From contig NZ_CP006877.1 of NCBI RefSeq assembly GCF_000816845.1, positions 1,121,501-1,185,500 of the forward strand: a stretch of 64,000 nucleotides of DNA, given 5' to 3'. Position numbers and translations under genes: made by a program. The notes beneath the pieces were generated by a model. The model saw only the letters and a list, made by a program, of their open reading frames with translations, searched no databases and was not told the DNA's origin. This DNA is from Rhizobium gallicum bv. gallicum R602sp (lineage in GTDB: Bacteria > Pseudomonadota > Alphaproteobacteria > Rhizobiales > Rhizobiaceae). Shown one piece after another: positions 44,920-53,896 of this stretch (positions are counted from its first letter, which is position 1; the number at the start of each line of letters is the position of its first letter).

Positions 44920-46422
44920 TCACGTCCCGCAAAACGTCTTTAGCACCCGCTCTTCCGGCTTCGGTGGCTCCATGTAGGCTGCAAACATCGGCTGGTCATC
45001 GTAGGGCTTGGAAAGAACCGTCAGCAGCGCCTCGAAGAGCGAGAAGTCGCCGTCCTCGGTCGCGGCAACGATCGCCTGCTCGATGCGATGATTGCGCGGA
45101 ATGAGGGCCGGGTTGACCTTGCACATCGCCTCCGCGCGTTCGGCCGGTGATTGCAGGTCGCGCGACAGCCGCTCGCGCCAGCGTGCCAGCCATTCGCCGC
45201 AGGTCTCCGGCTCGCGGAAGCTCGCGGTAAAGGCCGTCTCCGCCGCACCGTCGCCGGCAAGGGCGCAAAGCCGCCGGAAGGCCAGCGTGAAATCCGCCTT
45301 TCCGTCCTGCATCAGCGCCAGCAACGACTGAATCAGGTCCAGATCGCCGTCCTCTTCCGAGACGAGGCCAATCTTGCGGCGCATGCCCGAAAGCCAATGT
45401 GCCTGGAACCGCTTGCCATAGTCCGTAATGACGTCGTTGGCGCGCTCGACGGCCCTGTCCTGATCCGAATCGATCAGCGGCAGCAGCGTCTCGCCTAGGC
45501 GCGCAAGGTTCCATTGTCCGATGCCGGGCTGGTTGGCATAGGCATAGCGACCGTGATGGTCGATCGAGGAGAAGACGGTTGCCGGATCATATGCATCCAT
45601 GAAGGCGCACGGCCCGAAGTCGATCGTCTCGCCGGAGATTGACATGTTGTCGGTGTTCATCACGCCGTGGATGAAGCCGACATGCAACCAGCGGGCAATC
45701 AGCGCCGCCTGCCGCTCGCAGACCGCTTGGTAGAGTGCAAGATATGGGTTTTCGGCAGCCTCCAGCTCTGGATAGTGCCGTTCGATCACATAGTCGGCGA
45801 GCGCCTTGATGCCTTCGACATCGCCGCGGGCCGCGAAGAACTGAAAGGTGCCGATGCGGATATGGCTTCCCGCAACGCGGGTGAAGACCGCACCCGGCAG
45901 CACCTCTTCGCGATAGACGGGCTGGCCGGTCGAAACTGCGGCGAGCGCCCGTGTCGCCGGGATACCGAGGGCATACATCGCCTCGCTGACGATATATTCG
46001 CGAAGCACCGGCCCGAGTGCTGCACGCCCGTCGCCGCGGCGTGAGAACGGTGTCTGTCCCGCGCCCTTCAGCTGGATGTCCTGCCGCTTGCCGTTCCGGT
46101 CGATCACCTCGCCGAGCAGGATCGCGCGGCCGTCGCCGAGCAGCGGCACGAAGCCTCCGAACTGGTGCCCGGCATAGGCCATGGCCAGCGGTTCGGCGCC
46201 TTCCGGCAGGAGATTGCCGGAAAAGATCGCGGCACCCTCGCGTCTCAGCAAATCCACATCGAGCCCCAGTTGGGCGGCGAGTTCCTCGTTCAGCTTGATC
46301 AGCCAGGGCTCCGCCGCCCGCGACGGCTCCTGCAGCGCAAAGAAGTGCTGCGGCAACCGCGCATAGCTGTTGTCGAACGGAAAGGCGCACACGGGCGCAG
46401 CTTTTTTAAGAACAGAGGTCAT
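44920..46422 (-). CDS. selO: Protein adenylyltransferase SelO (YdiU/UPF0061)
   Basis: The 500-residue pseudokinase-fold enzyme transfers AMP to protein hydroxyls. Hallmarks are AYAGHQFGGFVPLLGDGRA (about residues 90-108), LKGAGQTPFSRRGDGRAAL and NTDNMSISGETIDFGPCAFM with the metal-binding Asp. Length fits. I chose the ATG at 46422; upstream codons look non-coding. No selenocysteine C-terminus is expected in bacterial forms; it ends KTFCGT. A role in redox stress is known for the family. Confidence 0.93.
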   Translation of the reverse strand: MTSVLKKAAPVCAFPFDNSYARLPQHFFALQEPSRAAEPWLIKLNEELAAQLGLDVDLLRREGAAIFSGNLLPEGAEPLAMAYAGHQFGGFVPLLGDGRAILLGEVIDRNGKRQDIQLKGAGQTPFSRRGDGRAALGPVLREYIVSEAMYALGIPATRALAAVSTGQPVYREEVLPGAVFTRVAGSHIRIGTFQFFAARGDVEGIKALADYVIERHYPELEAAENPYLALYQAVCERQAALIARWLHVGFIHGVMNTDNMSISGETIDFGPCAFMDAYDPATVFSSIDHHGRYAYANQPGIGQWNLARLGETLLPLIDSDQDRAVERANDVITDYGKRFQAHWLSGMRRKIGLVSEEDGDLDLIQSLLALMQDGKADFTLAFRRLCALAGDGAAETAFTASFREPETCGEWLARWRERLSRDLQSPAERAEAMCKVNPALIPRNHRIEQAIVAATEDGDFSLFEALLTVLSKPYDDQPMFAAYMEPPKPEERVLKTFCGT

Positions 46423-46490
46423 AGGCCATAGGTAGGGCCGCGCCGCTGCGCATGCAAGCGCACGGCAGCGGACACATCTGCCGCCATCGG

Positions 46491-46736
46491 TCACTGAGCA
46501 TGCACCGGCCCTGGTTTGTCGGTTCCGGTTGGCTGATCGGCGACATGCGCATGATACCCGTTCGGACCGATGCCGATATCCCGCAACAGGTGACCGTCGA
46601 GGCCCTCAAAGGGTATCAGCCCGGCATCGAACAGCTCGAAGGCTTCGTGCTGATGCTTGTGTTTGTGGCGGAAAGCATAGCGCACTGCTTCTTGGAGCAG
46701 GTGGCTCGGCCGCCATTGTTGGATCGTAACCATCAT
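46491..46736 (-). CDS. Small DUF1127-like protein
   Basis: The 81-residue cytosolic protein has a helical start (QQWRPSHLLQEAVRYAFRHK) and EAFELFDAGLIPFEGLDGHLLRDIGI, which resembles the DUF1127/YjiS C-terminal signature LxDIGI. Its ATG (followed by a second ATG) lies 6 bases after the stop of the homocysteine methyltransferase gene, with the GAGG site overlapping that stop. The two are translationally coupled. DUF1127 proteins in rhizobia and Agrobacterium affect phosphate and carbon metabolism; the role here is unknown. Confidence 0.65.
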   Translation of the reverse strand: MMVTIQQWRPSHLLQEAVRYAFRHKHKHQHEAFELFDAGLIPFEGLDGHLLRDIGIGPNGYHAHVADQPTGTDKPGPVHAQ

Positions 46737-46742
46737 TACACC

Positions 46743-47699
46743 TCATGCGCTCGCTGCCTGCGGCGGTAGGCAGGCTTCGCAGATTGCCATGACATGCCGG
46801 TGATCAGTACCGCAGCAGCCGCCCAGCACGCGCAGCTGCGGCATGCTGGACAACAGCCTCCGGTAGCGATTGCCGAAATCGATCGGATCGCCGGCGTCCA
46901 GCGTTTCGCTATCGTCGAGCTCGGCATGGCTCATCATCGAGGCATTGGCCCGGATGCCGCAAACACGCTTCACCCAGGCGCTATCATGATCGAGTGCGGC
47001 CTCGAAATGCGTCGGGTGCGCGCAGTTGATCATGTAGTAGGCTGGCGCGCCGCCGGTCGCCGCATCCGTCGTTTCGATCGCATCCTGGATGCTGCGCCCG
47101 GTCACGAGCCTGCCGTCCGTTTCCACGGTAAAGGAGATCGCCGACGGCATGCCATGGGCCCTGGCGGCGCGGGCAACCCCGATCGCCTCGTCGATACTGG
47201 TGAGCGTGAAGGCCGTCACCATGTCCGCCTTTGTCCCGGCGAAAGCCGCGATCTGCTCGCCGTGGTAGTCCTCGGCTTCCGAAGCGTTCATCGCGCCCGC
47301 TTTGTAGCCGTCGCCGCGCGGGCCGATTGCGCCGCTGATGACGATCGGCATCTGCGGCCGCTCGTATTCGCCCCTCAGCTCGGCGAGCAATTCGACGGCA
47401 TCCTCGTTTGCAGTCTTCAGAGCTTGCGGCGAATAGCCGAGCTTGTTGCCCCAGTCGGCGTTGGCGCGCCAGGTCGCCGTGTCGAGCACGAAGCCGGTGC
47501 CGTGCTGGCGCGCGATATCGAGATAGCGCCGGTAGTATTCCTTCAGCTTTCGCCGTCCTTCTGGCGAGGCGAGAAGGACGAAGGAAGCGAAATGCGCAAG
47601 CTCCATGCCCTCGTGGAAGATCAGCGTGGTTTCCATGCCGCCGTCGGTGATGAATGTGCCGCCGCTTAACTGCGGCAGTCTGTCTCTGTATCTGCTCAT
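46743..47699 (-). CDS. Homocysteine S-methyltransferase family protein
   Basis: The 318-residue cytosolic enzyme has the zinc ligands of the homocysteine/betaine methyltransferase family: Cys in YYMINCAHP and the pair in LGGCCGTDHRH. The TIM-barrel start ITDGGMETTLIFHEG is typical. It would methylate homocysteine with S-methylmethionine or another donor; the donor cannot be told. ATG 47699 has a GGAG site, and the open frame further upstream is non-coding. A TetR gene is divergent from it. Confidence 0.9.
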   Translation of the reverse strand: MSRYRDRLPQLSGGTFITDGGMETTLIFHEGMELAHFASFVLLASPEGRRKLKEYYRRYLDIARQHGTGFVLDTATWRANADWGNKLGYSPQALKTANEDAVELLAELRGEYERPQMPIVISGAIGPRGDGYKAGAMNASEAEDYHGEQIAAFAGTKADMVTAFTLTSIDEAIGVARAARAHGMPSAISFTVETDGRLVTGRSIQDAIETTDAATGGAPAYYMINCAHPTHFEAALDHDSAWVKRVCGIRANASMMSHAELDDSETLDAGDPIDFGNRYRRLLSSMPQLRVLGGCCGTDHRHVMAICEACLPPQAASA

Positions 47700-47881
47700 C
47701 GGTAGCTCCGCCCCTCGTTTGACCGGTCGGATCGATCGGCCATGTGAGATTTCTCCCCCTTTAGAGCCTGCTAAACTAGCCAGCTTGCGGTATACTGGTG
47801 GCGATTTCCAAAGTTGCTGTTTGAAATCAAACGGTTGGGAGGATGAGGCGGTAGGGTGTTGCGTTAGGCCGCGATGAAAAA

Positions 47882-47898
47882 CTGTACCGGCGGTACAG
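47882..47898. promoter_or_regulatory. Palindromic operator overlapping the tetR-like ribosome-binding region
   Basis: CTGTACCG-G-CGGTACAG (17 bp, perfect 8-bp arms) ends 9 bases before the TetR ATG; the AGGAGGGG site begins within its last bases. TetR repressors often bind such sites at their own gene. It also lies in the divergent gap with the methyltransferase gene, so both may be regulated. Confidence 0.65.
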
Positions 47899-47907
47899 GA
47901 GGGGTTA

Positions 47908-48537
47908 ATGCGCAAGGGCGAGGAAACGAGAACCCGCATTCTTGATGTGGCGGAGGCGGCCGTACTCCAGAAGGGTTTCGGCGGCACCTCCATCGAGGAG
48001 CTGATTGCCGAGACCGGCATCACCAAGAGCGGATTTTTCTATCATTTCAAGGATAAGAACGAACTCGCGAAAGCACTGCTCAACCGCTACATCGAAAACG
48101 ACGAGCGGATCTATGACGAGATCTTCAGCCGCGCCCGCGACCTTGTGGACGATCCGCTGCAATCCTTCCTGCTCGGCCTCAAGCTTCTGTCCGAACTGCT
48201 CTGCGATCTGCCGAACGGCCATCCCGGCTGCCTCGTCGCCACCATCTGCTATTACGAACGGCTCTTCGACCGCGAGATTCGGGAGACGAACAGGAACGCG
48301 GTACTCGCTTGGCGCTACCGCTTCCGCGGCATGTTCGAAGAGATCATGGCCGTCTACACGCCGCGCGAGCCGGTTAATATCGACCACCTCGCCGACATGG
48401 TATCCTCCGTCCTGGAAGGCGGCATCGTGCTGTCGAAGGCCCTCAAGGAACCGAACACGCTTGCCGAGCAGATCCTGATGCTGAGGACCTTCGTCAAGTT
48501 GCTGTTCCAGCCTTTCGTGGAGGTCTCGAGGGCGTAG
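47908..48537 (+). CDS. TetR/AcrR-family transcriptional regulator
   Basis: The 209-residue repressor has an N-terminal helix-turn-helix (TRTRILDVAEAAVLQKGFGG through GITKSGFFYHFKDKNELAKA, residues about 7-55) and a helical ligand-binding domain with a GHPGCLVATICYYE segment. A palindromic site sits at its own start. The ligand is unknown. No obvious efflux target adjoins it; the divergent homocysteine methyltransferase gene is the nearest candidate. Confidence 0.9.
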   Translation: MRKGEETRTRILDVAEAAVLQKGFGGTSIEELIAETGITKSGFFYHFKDKNELAKALLNRYIENDERIYDEIFSRARDLVDDPLQSFLLGLKLLSELLCDLPNGHPGCLVATICYYERLFDREIRETNRNAVLAWRYRFRGMFEEIMAVYTPREPVNIDHLADMVSSVLEGGIVLSKALKEPNTLAEQILMLRTFVKLLFQPFVEVSRA

Positions 48538-48599
48538 GCTTAGCGAATGCGGCTACGTGGGGCCATGCGGTGCAGAAGGTCTCGGCGTCTCCACTTTCT

Positions 48600-48924
48600 C
48601 CCTCATCTGTGTGCCTGTCAAAGAGATCCAGCCACGGCGCTTCCGCTCCGTGAATGACGTCGTGTCTGAATGTGGTCTCCCGCGCTGAAGGACTTGGGCG
48701 CGCTGGATTCCTGTGACAGGCACAGGAACGAATATGGGATGGGCCTGGTGGCAAAATGCGCGCATCCAGCGGATCCATACCGTCAAGGCGGCGTGCGAGG
48801 AGTGACCCTTCGAGGCCCTGCGGCTTCGCCTCAGGCACCTCAGGACGAGGGCCGTGCCCGCGGGCACCGGCGATCAGCCCCCATCCTGAGATGCAAGACC
48901 GCAGGGCGCAGCCTCGAAATATTC
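48600..48924. repeat. Compound RIME-like repeat, copy 5
   Basis: The first part (48600-48731) has CCTCATCTGTGTGCCTGTCAAA and an inverse GATTCCTGTGACAGGCACAGG around GAATGACG. The second part (about 48750-48924) runs from GGTGGCAAAATGCGCGCATC through GGCGGCGTGCGAGGAG (48787-48802) to GCAGGGCGCAGCCTCGAAAT and matches copy 3 in reverse. It fills the gap between the TetR and DUF1697 genes. Confidence 0.75.
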
Positions 48925-48935
48925 TACGGTGCGTC

Positions 48936-49460
48936 TTACCCGCGGTCCTCCATCGCCGCCGCCATCTCGGCGAGCTTGCGCACGGTGTTGAGGTTGCGCG
49001 ACGTCCCTGCCTTCAGCGCCGGAAGCTTGAGCTTCGATTTTCCGGAGCCGATCGGATAGTGCACGTAGATCTCGCGCCCAGCGACCTTCGCCTCCTCGCC
49101 GTCCGGCGCCACCATATTGTCAAGGGCACCCTTGGGGGCAGCCTCGGGCAGGAAGGTCACCAGCAGGAAATTCGGCTTGGCATCGGGAAAGGGCGCCTCG
49201 TCGACGATCTTCTGCAACTCCTTGCGGCTGCGGATCATCACGCCCGGCTTCTTGCCGAAATTCCGGGCCAGGGCCTCGTCCAGCCGCCTCTCGAGCGTCG
49301 CCCCTGTCTCGTCCGAGCGGAAAAGCACATTACCGCTCTGGATGTAGGTCTCGACGTTATGAAAGCTCAGCCGCTCGCAGATCACCTTGAGCTCCGCCAT
49401 CGGCAGGGCGCCCGTTCCGCCGACATTCACAGCTCGAAGCAGTGCGACATAGACCGGCAT
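48936..49460 (-). CDS. DUF1697 domain protein
   Basis: The 174-residue cytosolic protein starts MPVYVALLRAVNVGGTGAL, the clear N-terminal signature of DUF1697, with NVETYIQSGNVLFRS following. The ATG at 49460 has an AGGAG site; a longer open frame would run into a repeat element. Function is unknown. Confidence 0.88.
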   Translation of the reverse strand: MPVYVALLRAVNVGGTGALPMAELKVICERLSFHNVETYIQSGNVLFRSDETGATLERRLDEALARNFGKKPGVMIRSRKELQKIVDEAPFPDAKPNFLLVTFLPEAAPKGALDNMVAPDGEEAKVAGREIYVHYPIGSGKSKLKLPALKAGTSRNLNTVRKLAEMAAAMEDRG

Positions 49461-49512
49461 GGGTTTGCTCCTTTCACGAACCTGGTATCCGGGACAGGCG
49501 CCACCCCAGCGA

Positions 49513-49638
49513 CCCTCATTCCTGTGCTCGTCACAGGCGTCCAGCGCACCCAGGTCCTTGGGCGCAGGAACTCCATGAGAATAGTTCACTGCGCGAACGC
49601 GCCGCGGCTGGGTTCCTGTCACAAGGACCGGAACGAGG
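49513..49638. repeat. RIME-like intergenic inverted repeat, copy 6
   Basis: CCTCATTCCTGTGCTCGTCA at the left faces CCTGTCACAAGGACCGGAAC at the right; inside are CGCACCCAGGTCCTTGGGCG and CTGCGCGAACGCGCCGCGG. The left arm is the clearest example of the family end sequence. Confidence 0.7.
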
Positions 49639-49665
49639 AAAGCCAATTCCCGTGCCGTCTCCCGC

Positions 49666-51774
49666 TCACACCTTCCCAACCACCTTGATTGCAAACGCGT
49701 ACTCAAACGCGATCTCCTCCAGCCGCTGGAAGCGCCCGGCGGCGCCGCCGTGGCCGGCGTCCATGTTGGTCTTGAGCAGGATCGGCGCTGCGCTTGTGGT
49801 CTTGTCGCGGAGCTTGGCGACCCACTTTGCCGGCTCCCAATAGGTGACGCGCGGGTCGGTCAGGCCGCCGAGCGCCAGGATCGGCGGATAGGCCTTCTCG
49901 CTCACGTTGTCGTAGGGCGAATAGGACGCGATCTGCTCATAATCCTCGCGGCTCTCGATCGGGTTGCCCCATTCCGGCCATTCCGGCGGCGTCAGCGGCA
50001 GGCTGTCGTCGAGCATGGTGTTCAGCACATCGACGAAAGGAACGGCAGCGATGACGCCTGCGAACTTCTCCGGCGCCATGTTGGCGACGGCGCCCATCAG
50101 CATGCCGCCTGCCGACCCGCCCTCGGCGACGATCTTCGCGTAAGACGTGAACTTCTGTTGATTCAGATAGTCAGCGGCGGCGATGAAGTCCTTGAACGTA
50201 TTGGTCTTGAAGGTCATCTTGCCGTTCTCGTACCAGGCAAAGCCCTTGTCCTTGCCGCCGCGGACATGGGCGATGGCGTAGACGAAGCCGCGGTCGGCGA
50301 GCGACAGGCAGTTGGTGTTGAAACCGGCCGGAATGCTGATGCCGTAGGCGCCATAGCCATAGAGCAGGCAGGGCGCCGAGCCGTCGAGCGGCGTATCCTT
50401 GCGGTAGAGCAGGGTGGCCGGCACCTGCTCACCGTCCCATGCCGGCGCGAAGACGCGCCGCGTGACGTAGTCGTCCGGATTGTGGCCCGAGGGAACCTCC
50501 TGTGTCTTCAACAGCGTCCGCTCTCGCGTCGTCATGTTGTAGTCGTAGAGCTGCGAGGGCGTCGTCATCGACGAATAGGAGAAGCGGATGACGTCGGTGT
50601 CGTACTCCGCAGCGCCCTGCAATCCGAGCGAATAGGCTTCCTCGGCAAAGGCGATCGCATGTTCCTCGCCGGTCTTGCGATCGCGGATGATAATCTGCGG
50701 CAGGCCGTCCTTGCGCTCCAGCCACAGCAGGTGGCGGGCATAGGCCATGTGGTTGATGATCAGCGTTCCGGCCTTGTGTGGTACGACCTCGCGCCAGCTC
50801 TCCTTGGCGGGATTGTCAACCGGCGCTTCCATGATCTTGAAATCCTTGGCGCCGCCGTCATTGGTGAGGATGTAGAAGACGTCGCCGCCTTCCGTCAGCG
50901 TATATTCGATGCCTTCCTGGCGCTTGGCGACGAGCTTCGGCTCGGCCGTCATATCCTTGGTCGAGAGCAGCCGGTATTCGCTGGTCTCATGGTCGTGAAT
51001 GTCGATGAAGATGAAATCATCGAGCAGCGAGCCGCCGACGCTCATGAAGAAGCCGGCATCCTTTTCCTCGTAGACGAGCCGGTCCTCACTCTGCGGCGTG
51101 CCGATGAAGTGGTGGAACACCTTGGAGGGGCGGTGGTTCTCGTCGAGCGCCGAATAGAAGAAGCTCTTGCCGTCCGGCGCCCAGACCCCGCCGCCGCCGG
51201 TGTTCTCGATCACGTCGGGCATGTCTTGTCCGGTCGCAAGGTCGCGCACCCTCAGCGTGAAGAATTCCGATCCCCTGTCGTCATAGCCCCAGATGGCGCG
51301 GCTGTGATCGGTCGAGTGGTCGAGGCCGGCGAGCCGAAAATAGGATTTGCCGACCGCCTCTTTGTCGCCGTTGAGCAGAACGGTTCGGATCGTCTCGTCC
51401 TTGACGTCGCCGTCGCGCGGGATCCGGAAATAGCGCGGCTGCTCGCCGCCGGTCACGAAGAAGGTGCCGTAGGCGTGAGCGCCGTTCTTCATCGGCACCG
51501 AGCTGTCGTCCTCCTTGATGCGGCCGCGCATCTCGGCAAAAAGCGTCTTCTGCAGCGGCTTGGTATCTTCCATTGCCACGTTCATATAGGCGTTTTCCGC
51601 CTCCAGGTGCCTGCGGATTTCGGGGTCGAGGATCGACGGATCCTTGAACATCGCCTGCCAGTTATCGGCGCGCAGCCAGGCATAATCGTCCGACCGGGTA
51701 ATGCCGTGGCGTGCATCGGAAACGGGCTTCTTGGCGGCAGAAGGCGGGGTCGGCAGGTTCTTGAAAACAGACAA
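49666..51774 (-). CDS. ptrB: Oligopeptidase B (S9 family serine peptidase)
   Basis: The 702-residue cytosolic peptidase cleaves short peptides after basic residues. It has the beta-propeller (about residues 70-410) and a C-terminal alpha/beta-hydrolase with the nucleophile in EGGSAGGML, the acid in GGLTDPRVTYWEP and the histidine in MDAGHGGAAGR. FAWYENGKMTFKTNTFKDFI is typical of oligopeptidase B. Length is normal. It is a single-gene unit. Confidence 0.92.
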   Translation of the reverse strand: MSVFKNLPTPPSAAKKPVSDARHGITRSDDYAWLRADNWQAMFKDPSILDPEIRRHLEAENAYMNVAMEDTKPLQKTLFAEMRGRIKEDDSSVPMKNGAHAYGTFFVTGGEQPRYFRIPRDGDVKDETIRTVLLNGDKEAVGKSYFRLAGLDHSTDHSRAIWGYDDRGSEFFTLRVRDLATGQDMPDVIENTGGGGVWAPDGKSFFYSALDENHRPSKVFHHFIGTPQSEDRLVYEEKDAGFFMSVGGSLLDDFIFIDIHDHETSEYRLLSTKDMTAEPKLVAKRQEGIEYTLTEGGDVFYILTNDGGAKDFKIMEAPVDNPAKESWREVVPHKAGTLIINHMAYARHLLWLERKDGLPQIIIRDRKTGEEHAIAFAEEAYSLGLQGAAEYDTDVIRFSYSSMTTPSQLYDYNMTTRERTLLKTQEVPSGHNPDDYVTRRVFAPAWDGEQVPATLLYRKDTPLDGSAPCLLYGYGAYGISIPAGFNTNCLSLADRGFVYAIAHVRGGKDKGFAWYENGKMTFKTNTFKDFIAAADYLNQQKFTSYAKIVAEGGSAGGMLMGAVANMAPEKFAGVIAAVPFVDVLNTMLDDSLPLTPPEWPEWGNPIESREDYEQIASYSPYDNVSEKAYPPILALGGLTDPRVTYWEPAKWVAKLRDKTTSAAPILLKTNMDAGHGGAAGRFQRLEEIAFEYAFAIKVVGKV

Positions 51775-52020
51775 GGAAAGGCTCCGGATCGGAATTGCGG
51801 GGTGGAGAAGAGATAGAGGTGGAGGCGGGCTGGATCAAGCGCCAAGGCAGGCGCGAGAACCCCTGCGGCAAATCGGAGTCTTCCTCTCGTTGCCTTGATG
51901 TGACCACATTGTTTAACAAAGTCCGCTACCGTCGCGCGGAATTTACGCTTCGTTTTGGCTTAGGCTGAGGCCATAGACCGGGCGGATTCTGCCATAAGCA
52001 TAAAGAGGAATTTGCCCGCA

Positions 52021-52410
52021 ATGCCGAAATGTCTGGTCCTGTCCGTGTGTCTCGTCAGCTTTGCCTCCTGCGCCTTCGCCGTCGATCCCGCCATCAAGAA
52101 GCAGCTGGAAAAACTCGATCCCGCCACCCGCCTCGAACAGAGCTGCGACACCGAAGCGATGAGCCGCATCAACAAGGACAAGACCGGCTTCAAACCGGAC
52201 AAGGTGATCGCCTACACCTTCAAGGACCCGATCCCCAGCGACGACAAGCTCGAAGCCCCCGGAGCCGTCTTCCGCAGCCAGGGCGACTGGTACCACCTCT
52301 CCTACACCTGCATCACCGGTCCGCAGCACATCAACGTGCGCGAACTGCAATACGAGATCGGCGAGAAAGTGCCGCGGGAAAAGTGGAGCACATATTATTT
52401 GTATGATTGA
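52021..52410 (+). CDS. DUF930 domain exported protein
   Basis: The 129-residue product has a signal peptide (MPKCLVLSVCLVSFASCAFA) and the rhizobial DUF930 signature LDPATRLEQSCDTEAMSRIN, VIAYTFKDPI and GAVFRSQGDWYHLSYTCIT. Two mature cysteines may pair. Function is unknown; the family is largely confined to the Hyphomicrobiales. A strong hairpin follows. Confidence 0.85.
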   Translation: MPKCLVLSVCLVSFASCAFAVDPAIKKQLEKLDPATRLEQSCDTEAMSRINKDKTGFKPDKVIAYTFKDPIPSDDKLEAPGAVFRSQGDWYHLSYTCITGPQHINVRELQYEIGEKVPREKWSTYYLYD

Positions 52411-52442
52411 GATGTGGCGCGGCCTTTTGCGCGGTCTTTACG

Positions 52443-52489
52443 CCTTGCTTTCTCATTCCTGTGCCAGCGACAGGAATGAGAAAGCAAGG
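52443..52489. terminator. Perfect 20-bp stem between converging genes (repeat-family end)
   Basis: CCTTGCTTTCTCATTCCTGT (52443-52462) and its exact inverse (52470-52489) flank a 7-base loop. The CTCATTCCTGT core matches the ends of the RIME-like repeats, so this is either a solo end of that family or a terminator derived from it. Confidence 0.75.
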
Positions 52490-52552
52490 GAAGGCTCTCG
52501 ATGCTGAAAGGATATTGGGAGGATGAGGCGTTGAGCGGCCAGTCTCACCCCA

Positions 52553-53719
52553 TCACTTCGGCAATTGCGGCAGCAATTTCTCCTCGATGAAGAGTTCATC
52601 GACAATCGTCATGACGATCAGCGAGAGCGGCAGAGCGAGCATGGCGCCAACGGCACCCCACATCCATGTCCAGAAGATGATGGCGACGAAGACGAGGAAG
52701 GGATTGATTTCCAGCCGACGGCCCATGACGGCGGGGAACACCAGATTTTCCATGACAAGGTGCACGATGAAGAAGGCGGCCGCCGGCAGGAGGCCGATGA
52801 TGATGCCGTTATGGGTGAGGATGCCCGCGACCGCGATGGAAAACGTCATCATGGTGATGCCGAGATAGGGAATGAAGCTCGAAAGGAAGGCGAAGAAGCC
52901 CCAGAGCGCCGGCGCTGAGAGCCCGCCCGCCCAGGCAATCATCGCCATGACGACGCCGAGCGCCGCATAGATGACCGAGGCGGTTGCGAAATAAAAGCCC
53001 AGCACCCGCTCGACGGAGCTGATGACGCGGATGGCCGTGAGCCGCTGCTGGCGGGTGCGGAAGGTCAGGATGATCGTCTTGCGCAGGTTGACGCGCCCGG
53101 AGAGAAAAAGCAGCAGGGCGGCGAAGAATATCAGCGCCTGCACGAGCGCCGGCGTCAGGTTTGTCGTCACCACATGCAGCACGTTGCCGGTGTTTTCGAG
53201 CAGCGCATTAATCGAGATCGGCCCGCTCTGGAGGCTTGCGGGGGTAATGCGCAACCAACGTATCTGCTCCAGATAGGGCATGATCCGGTTGATCGTCCTT
53301 TCGATGAACGCCGGAGCTTCGTTGGTCAGCGTCGTCAAAGGCCCGGAAAGCGAGCTGACGACGAAGAAGATGACCAGCGCAACGGCGCTTGAAAGGATGA
53401 TGGCAACGGTGACGCGCGGTACGCCGAGCTTGCTCAATTTTTCCGCCGCCATGCCGAGGATCATGCCTACCACTACGGCGAGCGTGATGGGGATCAGGAT
53501 CAGCGACATCTGGTAGAGAACGGCAAGGCCAAGGATCGCGAAAATCCCGATCATCGCCCAGGCCATGCTGACGTCGAGCGCATCCTTGTGGACGCGGTGC
53601 GCCGGCACCTGCGGCATCTCCTCCGTCGCGGTGGTCAGTGCGTCTTCCCATGCGCTCGTCCGCCGCTCGCCGATTGCGATTTTCTTTGCTTGTTTCCGGA
53701 TGCCGTTGGCAAAGCCCAT
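52553..53719 (-). CDS. AI-2E-family transporter (TqsA/PerM-like)
   Basis: The 388-residue inner-membrane protein has eight hydrophobic helices grouped as in UPF0118/AI-2E permeases (two or three N-terminal, a soluble region about residues 150-230, then five). The motif FIPYLGITMMTFSIAVAGIL is typical. The cytoplasmic N-terminal 50 residues are longer and more charged than usual. Substrates vary in this family and are unknown here. Confidence 0.85.
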   Translation of the reverse strand: MGFANGIRKQAKKIAIGERRTSAWEDALTTATEEMPQVPAHRVHKDALDVSMAWAMIGIFAILGLAVLYQMSLILIPITLAVVVGMILGMAAEKLSKLGVPRVTVAIILSSAVALVIFFVVSSLSGPLTTLTNEAPAFIERTINRIMPYLEQIRWLRITPASLQSGPISINALLENTGNVLHVVTTNLTPALVQALIFFAALLLFLSGRVNLRKTIILTFRTRQQRLTAIRVISSVERVLGFYFATASVIYAALGVVMAMIAWAGGLSAPALWGFFAFLSSFIPYLGITMMTFSIAVAGILTHNGIIIGLLPAAAFFIVHLVMENLVFPAVMGRRLEINPFLVFVAIIFWTWMWGAVGAMLALPLSLIVMTIVDELFIEEKLLPQLPK

Positions 53720-53896
53720 CTATGGAATGTCCCCGAAAGCCTCATTGGCTCGAAACGGAAACGCACGGAATGCGTGTTTGGTTCCCGGCAGGCTGGCGTG
53801 CCGAGGGATACTCAGTTTGGGCAAATTGACAATCGCGCGGCCTACTCGGAATAGTTTTGCGGGCTGGACTTTCCTCGGTGGAAATGGAGGGTGACA

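Noticed and set aside
48553..48867. Minus-strand ORF of 104 codons between the TetR and DUF1697 genes
   Set aside because: It is wholly inside repeat sequence; similar peptide fragments recur from other repeat copies.
49750..51816. 688-codon open frame antisense to oligopeptidase B
   Set aside because: Composition is the mirror of the peptidase codons; no protein family pattern.
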